Assembly (NCBI GenBank): GCA_001512545.1
Contig: LFSI01000049.1
Span: 1 to 32,000 of the forward strand
Direction: 5' to 3'
DNA: 32,000 nucleotides
Source: Clostridia bacterium DTU065
Lineage (GTDB): Bacteria; Bacillota; DTU065
The notes under the pieces are model-generated. The model did not search any database. It saw only the letters and a list, made by a program, of their open reading frames with translations, and was not told the origin of the DNA. Below are positions 15,404 to 22,658 of this stretch, in pieces; position 1 is the stretch's first letter, and every line of letters begins with the position of its first letter. The translations under genes were made by a program, and so were the position numbers.

Positions 15404-17464
15404 GTGTACTATCGAAGAAGGAGAGAGACTTACCTGCCGTTCAACTTGGACCTGCAGGTGCACGTACTCTATGCTGCAGCAGCACTTTTTGGAAGTTTCC
15501 TTGTTATAACACTGGTCTTCGGCCTCCTTGCCCACGACTACTTAGGTTGGCCGTTTATAAGGAGTGCAGTCTTCGGTTTTCTCTGCATCTGGCTTGCTGC
15601 GTCTGTGCTGCTGGCCGTTTTCCGTAGAAGCCCCCTAGTACTGACTTCGGGGTTTTTGGCACTGGCGATTACAGCCTATTTAGGGCTGGCATACTTCCCC
15701 GAAGCGTTTTACGTGGAAGACATTCTTGCCACGCTCCCCATCCTGGTTTTGTGGACCTTGATGTACTACTTCTACGAGCTGTTCAGGAAAGGTGGATCTT
15801 GGAGATTTCTTCCCCTTGCACTTTCACTGTTGTCTTTAGCCGGACTGATCTTGTTTATCGTCTTTTTGATCCACCCAGTTGGAGAAGAGGGGGCCCTCAC
15901 CATATCCATTTCGGACAGCATCGAGCGCAGGTACAGGGACCTGGTTGCCAAAGGTTCTCATGCCTTCGAGGTCTATGGGGTCGGCCGCGGGAGGAGGTTT
16001 CAAGGGAAACTTTTGGAGGTGCCCGATCTCCTTCCCCAAGGGCTAGAGGGTCTTTCCGATCCCGTCAAACCTGCAGGGAGCATCTACCTACCTCAAGAAG
16101 GAGACGTGCCGTATCCGGTGGTCTTCATCTCCCTGAACACCTACTCGTACAACTACAGGGACTTCACCTATCTTGCCGAACATCTTGCTGCTAAAGGGTT
16201 CTTAGTGGTGATCTCGCCCTTATACGTTAGAGAAGGCTTTTCGCGCTCAGAAGATGCCCGCTGGCAGCGGGGTCTCTTAATCTTGGACTACCTGCAGAAG
16301 TTGGCAGAAACTCCAATGCCCAAAACCGGCGAAGATGGCGAAGACGAGTTTAGTGGCACCCTGCCGATAGATCTCCAAAACGTAGTGCTGATTAGCTTTG
16401 GCGATGCGGCAGATGCTGCGGCCTCTGCTTGCTACATTCTCCAGGAAGGGATTTATCCGCCGAACAGAAACGTTTCTGTTCCTGAAGGCGTCTCTATAAA
16501 GGGGTTTCTTGCAATTGCCCCTTACAATCAGAACTTTGAGCTGAGACTGAGAAACGTAAACTACGTTGCAGTGGCAGGAGGAAATGATTCTTACGCGAAC
16601 TTAAGTATGGATCCTCTTTACAACAATCTGGCTCTTGATGAAAAAACTAGCCATATTAAGTCCCATATTTATCTTCAAGATGCCAATCACAGCCACTTTA
16701 TCAAAAGCGTTCCCGGAATGAACTTTCCAGGGTTCCTCCTTTTCAGAAGGGACGAAGTGCTGAAGCCTTCTGCACAAAAGGAGGCCCTAGTGGCAGTTGC
16801 GACGGCAGCTGTACGCTACTCTCTTGGGGAAACAAATCTCGGACCGTTTTTCACCAACGGTGATCTGCGTAAGATCTATCCCGACTTACGCTTCCAGGCT
16901 CGCACCCAGGTGGCAGGAGAGGTGCTGATCACCGATTTTGAGTCGGGCTTGGGACTCAACAGCTTCATCTCGAATGGCGCAGGACTCACTCTGGAAGGTT
17001 ACAAGGACTATGCCATTGAAAAAACCGGAAGGAATCAAACTCTACGAGTTGAAGCGGAAGAAGAGACCTATCTACTCTTGGATCTTCCCGCTGCGTTCAG
17101 CAAGAACGCCAACTTGCACTCCCAGAGCACCTTCACGTTCTCCCTGGCTGTGCAAGATGAAAACCTTGAGGATGTCTTCGTTGAAATTGAGAACCGCCGG
17201 GGACAAAGCCAGAGAATCAGCTTGAAAGATCTAAAAGATCTGCCGCGAAGCAGAGAAAGCAGACCGTATAAGCTGGAGTTAATGAACCAGCAGGTTGAAG
17301 ACAAAGTCTATTTTGAGACCTTCAGCGTGCCGCTGTATCTGTTCTTTTCCGAAAGGGACTACTATCCATGGCAGGAGCTTACGAGGGTCAAACTCACCTT
17401 TGTGCCCAAAGAGGGCACAGCTGCAGTGTTTCTTGTGGACGATATTGTGTTTCGCAGTTTGTAA
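15404..17464 (+). CDS. Membrane-anchored alpha/beta-hydrolase-like protein lacking the usual nucleophile Ser
   Basis: A 686-residue protein starting at GTG 15404 with GGGGGGAGAAGG just upstream. Residues about 20-152 form five transmembrane helices. Residues about 225-480 resemble a chlorophyllase/PAF-acetylhydrolase-like alpha/beta hydrolase: YPVVFISLNTYSYNYRDFTYLAEHLAAKGFLVV, then NVVLISFGDAADAA at the expected nucleophile elbow, VAVAGGNDSY near the acid, and YLQDANHSHF with His429. In this family the elbow is normally G-H-S-x-G-G; here residues 331-334 read SFGD, so the Ser position is replaced by Gly. The C-terminal 190 residues (LITDFESGLGLN... to VDDIVFRSL) look like a carbohydrate-binding jelly roll. 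It may be a non-catalytic relative or use another residue. It follows the SGNH gene closely. Confidence 0.7.
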   Translation: MYYRRRRETYLPFNLDLQVHVLYAAAALFGSFLVITLVFGLLAHDYLGWPFIRSAVFGFLCIWLAASVLLAVFRRSPLVLTSGFLALAITAYLGLAYFPEAFYVEDILATLPILVLWTLMYYFYELFRKGGSWRFLPLALSLLSLAGLILFIVFLIHPVGEEGALTISISDSIERRYRDLVAKGSHAFEVYGVGRGRRFQGKLLEVPDLLPQGLEGLSDPVKPAGSIYLPQEGDVPYPVVFISLNTYSYNYRDFTYLAEHLAAKGFLVVISPLYVREGFSRSEDARWQRGLLILDYLQKLAETPMPKTGEDGEDEFSGTLPIDLQNVVLISFGDAADAAASACYILQEGIYPPNRNVSVPEGVSIKGFLAIAPYNQNFELRLRNVNYVAVAGGNDSYANLSMDPLYNNLALDEKTSHIKSHIYLQDANHSHFIKSVPGMNFPGFLLFRRDEVLKPSAQKEALVAVATAAVRYSLGETNLGPFFTNGDLRKIYPDLRFQARTQVAGEVLITDFESGLGLNSFISNGAGLTLEGYKDYAIEKTGRNQTLRVEAEEETYLLLDLPAAFSKNANLHSQSTFTFSLAVQDENLEDVFVEIENRRGQSQRISLKDLKDLPRSRESRPYKLELMNQQVEDKVYFETFSVPLYLFFSERDYYPWQELTRVKLTFVPKEGTAAVFLVDDIVFRSL

Positions 17465-17653
17465 GGCAAAAGTTGTGAGCACCGGTGTTTCCGCCGGCTG
17501 AGGCTTCCAGTTGTAAGGGCGGGAAAGCTCCAGCGGAAAAGGAGTCTCTGTGAATTTTTCCCGCGGGCCAGCTGGAATGGTCGGAGATTTGGGGGTTAAT
17601 GGGATTTCAACTCTAAATAATTGGCAAACTTTAGGGGGAGGGAATGTCAAAAA
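17465..17653 (+). other. 189-base non-coding leader with conserved-looking stems, upstream of binding protein 3
   Basis: No supported gene lies here. The region is GC-rich compared with other gaps and can fold: GCGGGAAA (17519-17526) pairs perfectly with TTTCCCGC (17557-17564), enclosing CTCC/GGAG (17528-17531 with 17541-17544). Further short complementary blocks exist (CCGG.../...CCGG near 17483-17497 and CCAGCTGG at 17568-17575). It could be a structured mRNA leader or riboswitch-like element, or unrelated sequence. There is no T-run after any stem, so it is not an obvious terminator. Confidence 0.3.
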
Positions 17654-18940
17654 ATGAGACTGAAAAAGGTTTTACTTGCAGGACTTGTGGTTTTAGTTTT
17701 ATGCTCGGCTTTTACCTCTGCCGCAACCAAGATTACTGTGTGGATGACTTACGGCGGCACCATGGGCGAAGTGGTTGCCAGGTTAATTGAAGAAGACTTT
17801 ACTCCTAAAACCGGTATCGAGGTGGAGTACGTTCCGATGCTGGCAACTCCAGATTTAATGACCAAGCTAATTCTGGAGATTCTCGGCGGTACTGCTCCTG
17901 ATGTCTGCTCCCTTGAGGGCTGGCAGGTTATCGAGCTGGGAATGCGCGGCGCCCTTGAGACCATGAATCAGTTCTCCGATTACCAGCAGATAGTGGATAG
18001 ATTTTTCCCTGGTTTTAGCGGCCAGTTTATCTACAACAACAAGGTCTATGCACTGCCGGGCGAATCCAGCTGGACGCAAACCTATGTGCGGACCGATATC
18101 TTCCAGGAGCTAGGTCTGGCTCCTGCAGCAACCTGGGATGAGATTCCTGCAATCATTACCAAACTGAAGGCCCGCGACATGGAGTTTTACTATTTCACCG
18201 GCGGTGGTCAGCCCCGTACTTTGATGAACTTCACTTTCCAAAGGGGACACGACATCTTCACTCCAGACGGTCTGGCTTCCAATCTGAACCATCCAGAAGT
18301 CATCAAGGCATTTACCACCTACACCGACCTCTACACCAAGTACGGTGTACCTCTCGAAATGCCCGACTACCAGACGTTTACAACTGGTGAAGTACCATAC
18401 ATGGTCCACCTCCACTATATTTACGGTTTGATCGACAATGCCGCACCCCACATCAAGGGCAAGTGGGAGCCTGTGCATACTCCCGGTACACTGCAGGCTG
18501 ACGGTACGATCAACCACGCCGTGCCAACATCGTCATTTGGCTACGTAATTCCTAAGTACAATCAGAACCAGGCAAAGAAGGACGCTGCTTGGGAGTTCCT
18601 TAAATGGTATACCTCCGACGAGACCCTAGCGAAAATGCAGAAGGGCTTCTTCGAAGGACCGGACCGCTGGGTACTGGCGTTCGGTACTAGAGACAGCTTC
18701 CAGAGCGCACCGTTCTACGAAGAGCACCGCGAACTCATTAACGAGGTCGTTGCAGCAGGACGAAGCATGACCTCTATTCCCGGCGGCTATTCCACCTACC
18801 GCTATATCGACTTTGCCTACAACCAGGTGGTTCTGCAGGGTATTGATCCTAAGGAAGCAATGGAGCAGGCTGCAAAAGACTCCACCGCTGAACTGGAAAG
18901 AAAGAGGAAGGAGTTTGCCCGCTTCCTAGTAGATATGTAA
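17654..18940 (+). CDS. ABC transporter sugar-type solute-binding protein 3
   Basis: A 428-residue family 1 solute-binding protein. The signal peptide MRLKKVLLAGLVVLVLCSAFTSA has an Ala-type cleavage site; its Cys is followed by Ser-Ala-Phe and does not fit a lipobox. The mature part begins ATKITVWMTYGGTMGE and includes DFTPKTGIEVEYV, GGTAPDVCSLEGWQVIELGMR, TYVRTDIFQELGLAPAATW, FQRGHDIFTPDG and a basic C-terminal helix (ERKRKEFARFL). ATG 17654 is preceded by AGGGGGAGGG; another ATG at 17644 is in a different frame. It is related to proteins 2 and 5. It follows a long possibly structured leader and ends with its own terminator. It has no neighbouring permease. Confidence 0.9.
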   Translation: MRLKKVLLAGLVVLVLCSAFTSAATKITVWMTYGGTMGEVVARLIEEDFTPKTGIEVEYVPMLATPDLMTKLILEILGGTAPDVCSLEGWQVIELGMRGALETMNQFSDYQQIVDRFFPGFSGQFIYNNKVYALPGESSWTQTYVRTDIFQELGLAPAATWDEIPAIITKLKARDMEFYYFTGGGQPRTLMNFTFQRGHDIFTPDGLASNLNHPEVIKAFTTYTDLYTKYGVPLEMPDYQTFTTGEVPYMVHLHYIYGLIDNAAPHIKGKWEPVHTPGTLQADGTINHAVPTSSFGYVIPKYNQNQAKKDAAWEFLKWYTSDETLAKMQKGFFEGPDRWVLAFGTRDSFQSAPFYEEHRELINEVVAAGRSMTSIPGGYSTYRYIDFAYNQVVLQGIDPKEAMEQAAKDSTAELERKRKEFARFLVDM

Positions 18941-18945
18941 CAGTA

Positions 18946-18984
18946 AGCAAGGCTGCGTAACACTTGGTTATGCGGCCTTGCTTT
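18946..18984 (+). terminator. Terminator-like hairpin after binding protein 3
   Basis: A 15-bp stem (AGCAAGGCTGCGTAA with TTATGCGGCCTTGCT, two G-T pairs) with a 7-base loop, followed by TTCATT. The stem is strong but the T tract is short. Confidence 0.65.
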
Positions 18985-19011
18985 CATTGCTCTTTGCAGC
19001 GGTACATAACC

Positions 19012-19028
19012 CGTCTCCAACCAGGAGA
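19012..19028 (+). other. Small hairpin in the leader of binding protein 4
   Basis: GTCTCC and GGAGAC flank a 5-base spacer (AACCA), about 27 bases upstream of the ATG. The second arm carries a GGAG that could mimic a Shine-Dalgarno sequence. It may be incidental. Confidence 0.25.
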
Positions 19029-19054
19029 CCTAATACAGTAAAGGGGGTTTTATC

Positions 19055-20329
19055 ATGAAAAAAGTTTTAGCAGTTTGGGTGTTAATACTGCTTGTCGGTG
19101 TCGTCTGCTCAGCTGTAAAGATCGAGTTTTGGATGGTTGGCTGGAGCAACGAAATGGCCAATGTGGCCAAGTCCATTATCGACACCGAGTTCACGCCACA
19201 GACGGGGATCGAAGTAACCATCGTGCCCCTTGCTTGGGGCGACTACTATCAGAAGAGCCTTTTGGCTATAGCAAGCCGCGACACTCCCGACATCTTCAGT
19301 TTGGGGTCGGAGATCGCGGACTTCGCACTGAGGGGCGGCCTCATCGACCTTGCAGCTTTTAAGCCTGAGGAGTACGCCGAACTGGAAAAAGGGATTTTCA
19401 CCTCGGTTATGGGACCATTCTCGTTTAAGACAGCACGCTTTGCACTTCCTATTGACGTCAGCGGCTACATTGCAGTCTACAGAACGGACCTTCTGGCAGA
19501 TCTGGGAATGGGCATCCCTGAGACCTGGGATGACATAAGAAGTTGGCAGCCGAAGGTCCTGGCAAACGGCATGACCCTTGCCTACACCAACTTTGAAGAT
19601 ATGTGGGGTGCCTATACCCACATCACCCAGAACGGAGGCCAGTTCTTCGGTTCCGACGGTTTCTCCAGCGCTTTGGATCGGGAAGAGTCCGTTGAAGGGT
19701 TCGTCAATTACATCGAGCTGTTCACCGTCCACCAGCTTCCCAAAGTCCTTGTTGGTCCGGAGCCGTTTATCAGGGGAGAGCAGCTGAGCTATGCCGACGG
19801 CTTGTGGGTTTACGGTACGCTGAGCCAGTCTGCTCCGACCATTCAGGGTAAGTGGCAGGTAGGGCTGATCCCTGGAACCCGCAAAGACGGTAAGGTGAAC
19901 CACGGCTCCTTTGCAGGGAGCACCCTTCTTGGCATCTCGGCGTTTTCCAACAAGAAGGAAGAAGCTTGGGAGTTTCTCAAGTGGTTCCTCTCGGCAGACG
20001 TTCTCCAGCGCATCGCCAACGGCATCATGGCCTCATCCAACGGGTGGATCTGGCTTCCGGCAAACAAAGAGGCTATGTCTAACGTGAATCTGCCGGTGGA
20101 TGTCAGAGATATCTACTACAGGCAGATCGATGAGAGCTATCCGGTTCCCTACGCGGTAAATGCGTTGGTTCAGTACCGCTTCGTTACGCTGGCCATTCAA
20201 AAATGCGTCACCCAAGGAGCCGATCCTCGGGAAGAAATCCTGAAAGCCGCGGAGGACATGAACGAAGAGATGGCCAGACGCAAGAGAGAGTACAGCAGGT
20301 TCCTCGAGTCTCTACAGATCGGCGGTTAA
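19055..20329 (+). CDS. ABC transporter sugar-type solute-binding protein 4
   Basis: A 424-residue family 1 solute-binding protein. The signal peptide MKKVLAVWVLILLVGVVCSA has a Cys preceded by Val-Val, which does not match a lipobox, and an Ala cleavage site. The mature part begins VKIEFWMVGWSNEMANVAKS and has EFTPQTGIEVTIVP, SRDTPDIFSLGSEIADFALRGGLIDL, AVYRTDLLADLGMGIPETW and a basic C-terminal helix (RRKREYSRFLESL). It is closest to protein 1 at 9253-10548, sharing the order of motifs and the xxDTPDI and RGGLxD blocks. ATG 19055 has AAAGGGGG about 10 bases upstream. It is separated from the preceding gene by a terminator-like hairpin and stands alone. Confidence 0.9.
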   Translation: MKKVLAVWVLILLVGVVCSAVKIEFWMVGWSNEMANVAKSIIDTEFTPQTGIEVTIVPLAWGDYYQKSLLAIASRDTPDIFSLGSEIADFALRGGLIDLAAFKPEEYAELEKGIFTSVMGPFSFKTARFALPIDVSGYIAVYRTDLLADLGMGIPETWDDIRSWQPKVLANGMTLAYTNFEDMWGAYTHITQNGGQFFGSDGFSSALDREESVEGFVNYIELFTVHQLPKVLVGPEPFIRGEQLSYADGLWVYGTLSQSAPTIQGKWQVGLIPGTRKDGKVNHGSFAGSTLLGISAFSNKKEEAWEFLKWFLSADVLQRIANGIMASSNGWIWLPANKEAMSNVNLPVDVRDIYYRQIDESYPVPYAVNALVQYRFVTLAIQKCVTQGADPREEILKAAEDMNEEMARRKREYSRFLESLQIGG

Positions 20330-20427
20330 CATCTGTAGAAGAACACCCCCAGACAGAAGGAAAACCCAGAAAAACGCGGAACTAGTAATGTGACGCACTA
20401 TTATATAACAGTCAGAGGGGTGTAGAA

Positions 20428-21249
20428 ATGAAAAGAAGCAGTTACTTGTTGGTTTTGATGTTGGTTTGGGTCGTTGCAGCATTTAGCGCCAGTGCAGCTA
20501 CACTGTCGGCACGAGTTGTTCTTCCCGACGGTAGCGGTGCTCCATTTGCCACGGTGACCATCGGCGACAAGGTCTTTACCGCATCAGAGACAGGTAAGGT
20601 GGAGATCACTTACGATGGCGAGAAGACCGCTTTAGTCAAGTGGTTAGAACTTGAAGAGGAGATCGCCATTGGTGCAACTATGAAGTTCTCCAACAGGCTC
20701 TACTACGGTGCTCCATACGATGCAAACGACTTCGTTACTTGGGGTCCTGACATCTGGGAGATCACCGAATCGGCAATGTACTGCCCAGGTGGACTGGGCA
20801 ACGAAGCACAGATTTTCCTGGACGACTTCTACGACAACTTCGTGATGAGAGCGAAGTTTTCTGCTGAAGCAGAGAGCCAATGGTTCTACCTCCGCTTTAT
20901 GATTAGAGGTGTTGAACCAGGCTTCAACGGCTACGGTGTAACCGTTGCCATGCATCCTGCCGACCAGTCTTCGTTCGCCCGCTTCAACGGTAGCTGGGAC
21001 AACTACGATGTGATAACCGAGGATATCTTTATCGGTCCTGCTATGGATCCAGGCGTAGAGGATGAGATTGTAGTGTTTGCAAAAGACGAGCACATTGTGG
21101 TTTATCTCAGAAACGCAGGGCAGAAGGACTACATGAAGGTAGTGGACCACATCGACGATGATCCCGGAGCCTTCTTCGATGGCGGAGTCGGTATTCTCAA
21201 CAGCTTCACCGTTGTGGAGATCACCGAGTTTTCCGTGTTCAGATACTAG
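20428..21249 (+). CDS. Secreted LamG/concanavalin-like protein, paralogue 2
   Basis: A 273-residue exported protein with signal peptide MKRSSYLLVLMLVWVVAAFSASA. It has the same design as the protein at 6152-6961: a small N-terminal beta domain (GAPFATVTIGDKVFTASETG) and a C-terminal aromatic-rich jelly roll (WFYLRFMIRGVEPGFNGYGV, IVVFAKDEHIVVYLR, FFDGGVGILNSF). Shared blocks across the whole length show they are paralogues. It probably binds or acts on a polysaccharide, but no catalytic residue can be assigned. ATG 20428 has AGAGGGGTG about eight bases upstream. An AT-rich stretch ending in TATATAAC lies just before it and may be a -10 element. It follows binding protein 4 by 98 bases and ends in a bidirectional terminator. 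Confidence 0.7.
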   Translation: MKRSSYLLVLMLVWVVAAFSASAATLSARVVLPDGSGAPFATVTIGDKVFTASETGKVEITYDGEKTALVKWLELEEEIAIGATMKFSNRLYYGAPYDANDFVTWGPDIWEITESAMYCPGGLGNEAQIFLDDFYDNFVMRAKFSAEAESQWFYLRFMIRGVEPGFNGYGVTVAMHPADQSSFARFNGSWDNYDVITEDIFIGPAMDPGVEDEIVVFAKDEHIVVYLRNAGQKDYMKVVDHIDDDPGAFFDGGVGILNSFTVVEITEFSVFRY

Positions 21250-21256
21250 GATAGAG

Positions 21257-21284
21257 AAAGGGAGAGCGCTATTGCTCTCCCTTT
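21257..21284. terminator. Bidirectional terminator between LamG-like gene 2 and sodC
   Basis: A perfect 11-bp stem (AAAGGGAGAGC with GCTCTCCCTTT) with a GCTATT loop, placed between two converging genes. On the minus strand it overlaps the end of sodC by two bases. Confidence 0.8.
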
Positions 21285-21768
21285 AATTTCTGAACTCCAA
21301 AATTTCGCCGCACGCTAGCCGACGTCCTGAGTTGCCGCTAGGCTGAGTGGTTCCATCGTCCGGGCTTTCGTGAATGATCACCGTTTTGCCGACAACATCC
21401 GCCGGTTTAAACCTGTTGGTGAAAAAGATCATGACTGCCGTTCCATCCATGCCGAAGAGGTTGGGTAGGTCCCCAGCATGATTGCCGTGAGGCTGACCAT
21501 CGGGATTGTAGTGGGGTCCTGCGGACAAGAAAGGGTTGTTGACGTCGCCTACAACGCAGCAGGATCCTTCATGAATGTGGAACCCGAAAGGTCCGATAGG
21601 CGGCCGCGATGGCGATGCCGGGCTATAGGGGGGCAGACCTTTAATCTCTGCGGCAACGTAGGTGCCGCCTTCAGGAGCGGTCAGAAACCAAACGGTTCCG
21701 GTGATCTCCGGCCGCAGAGGACCACCTCTCACGTGGGCAAACGCTCTCGGTTTGATGTCTGAAAACAA
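21283..21768 (-). CDS. sodC: Cu/Zn superoxide dismutase
   Basis: A 161-residue protein that converts superoxide to oxygen and hydrogen peroxide. All metal ligands are visible: copper His64 and His66 (GFHIHEGSC), bridging His86 (GPHYNP), zinc His94, His97 and Asp100 (PHGNHAGDLPN), and copper His133 (VIIHE). The active-site Arg150 and the disulfide Cys153 lie in SGRRLACGE, with Cys70 or Cys71 as partner. The zinc loop is shortened relative to animal enzymes. There is no signal peptide, which is unusual since most bacterial SodC proteins are exported. TTG 21768 follows GGGAGA by eight bases; the ATG within that stretch runs into a stop at once. It stands alone between a terminator and the PlsY gene (91 bases upstream on the same strand). 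Confidence 0.92.
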   Translation of the reverse strand: MFSDIKPRAFAHVRGGPLRPEITGTVWFLTAPEGGTYVAAEIKGLPPYSPASPSRPPIGPFGFHIHEGSCCVVGDVNNPFLSAGPHYNPDGQPHGNHAGDLPNLFGMDGTAVMIFFTNRFKPADVVGKTVIIHESPDDGTTQPSGNSGRRLACGEILEFRN

Positions 21769-21859
21769 CTAAAGCATCTCCCTCGTTTTTTAATGCGCAG
21801 TACACATTATGCAACGGCAGGAGAAAAAGGTATAAGAGCTTGAGAAAAGCCTCGTGAGT

Positions 21860-22456
21860 CTATACGTCCATATACGCTTCGGAGCGGTTTGGAAACAGGA
21901 CGTCTTTGTGTTTGTACAGCACGATTAGTGAAATGCACAGTACCGTAAGGCGCAGATACCAAGAGGTCACTGCAAAGTACGTGTGGACGTTAGCAGTGCA
22001 GAGGGTAATCAGAACGCTGCCTCCGGGAGAAACGCCTAAAAACCGGAGTGCACCGAGGACGCATGCCCAAAACAGAGGCATGTATTTGTCTAGAAGCGTC
22101 AGAAGCACACCAGCAGACACCGCCAGGCACTTTCCCCCATGGAAGTGTAAATACCACGACCATGCGTGGCCGCTCACACTGGACACCGCTGTAAAAAACA
22201 GCATCAGTTCCGACTGAGGCCAGAGTTTTTTAACGATAACTATGGGGAGGCTCCCTTTCAAGAAATCCAAAGTGAAACCGATGTATCCCGCCGGCTTGCT
22301 GGCGTAACGCCAAGCGTTGTAGGCACCCGGATTACCGTCGCCAAACTCCCTGATGTCCGTGTTGGTTAGAGCTTTGGCGACAAGAAAGCTGAAGGGAATC
22401 GAAGCCACAAAGTAGACCAAAGCCACGTAAACGATCTGGGAAAAACGCATAATCAT
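21860..22456 (-). CDS. PlsY-like acylphosphate:glycerol-3-phosphate acyltransferase, divergent
   Basis: A 198-residue integral membrane protein with about five hydrophobic helices. PlsY transfers an acyl group from acyl-phosphate to glycerol-3-phosphate in the first step of phospholipid synthesis. The three family motifs are recognisable: SIPFSFLVAK with DIREFGDGNPGAYNAWR, then LDFLKGSLP, then GHAWSWYLHFHGGKCLA. They differ from the usual forms: GDGNPGAYN replaces GSGNxGATN and HGGKCLA replaces xGGKGVA. It may be a second, specialised copy rather than the housekeeping enzyme. ATG 22456 follows GGAGG by eight bases; the frame extends five codons further. Its neighbours (sodC and a secreted protein) give no hint of a lipid pathway. 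Confidence 0.75.
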   Translation of the reverse strand: MIMRFSQIVYVALVYFVASIPFSFLVAKALTNTDIREFGDGNPGAYNAWRYASKPAGYIGFTLDFLKGSLPIVIVKKLWPQSELMLFFTAVSSVSGHAWSWYLHFHGGKCLAVSAGVLLTLLDKYMPLFWACVLGALRFLGVSPGGSVLITLCTANVHTYFAVTSWYLRLTVLCISLIVLYKHKDVLFPNRSEAYMDV

Positions 22457-22658
22457 TTCACCGGCCTCCATTTTCTCTTAGAGGTTTCACTACCTACATT
22501 AGTTAGCAGTAGGAAAATTCCTTGTCCGATTGTGGGTTTTTGTACAAAGGCATGTTCCTCTCTTAGTGTGGAGCTTGACCGGTATGTTTTACGGCTTTCG
22601 AAGGCCAAAGCAGAGCGAAAAATCGATACAGACCGCGTTTTCCGAGGAGGGGTTTTCT

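Noticed and set aside
17585-17606. TTTGGGGGTTAATGGG, which recalls a conserved block of the c-di-AMP (ydaO) riboswitch
   Set aside because: The block is at the wrong end of the leader and the other conserved parts and stems of that riboswitch are not seen.
17644-17653. ATG 17644 as the start of binding protein 3
   Set aside because: It is in a different frame; the signal peptide begins at ATG 17654.
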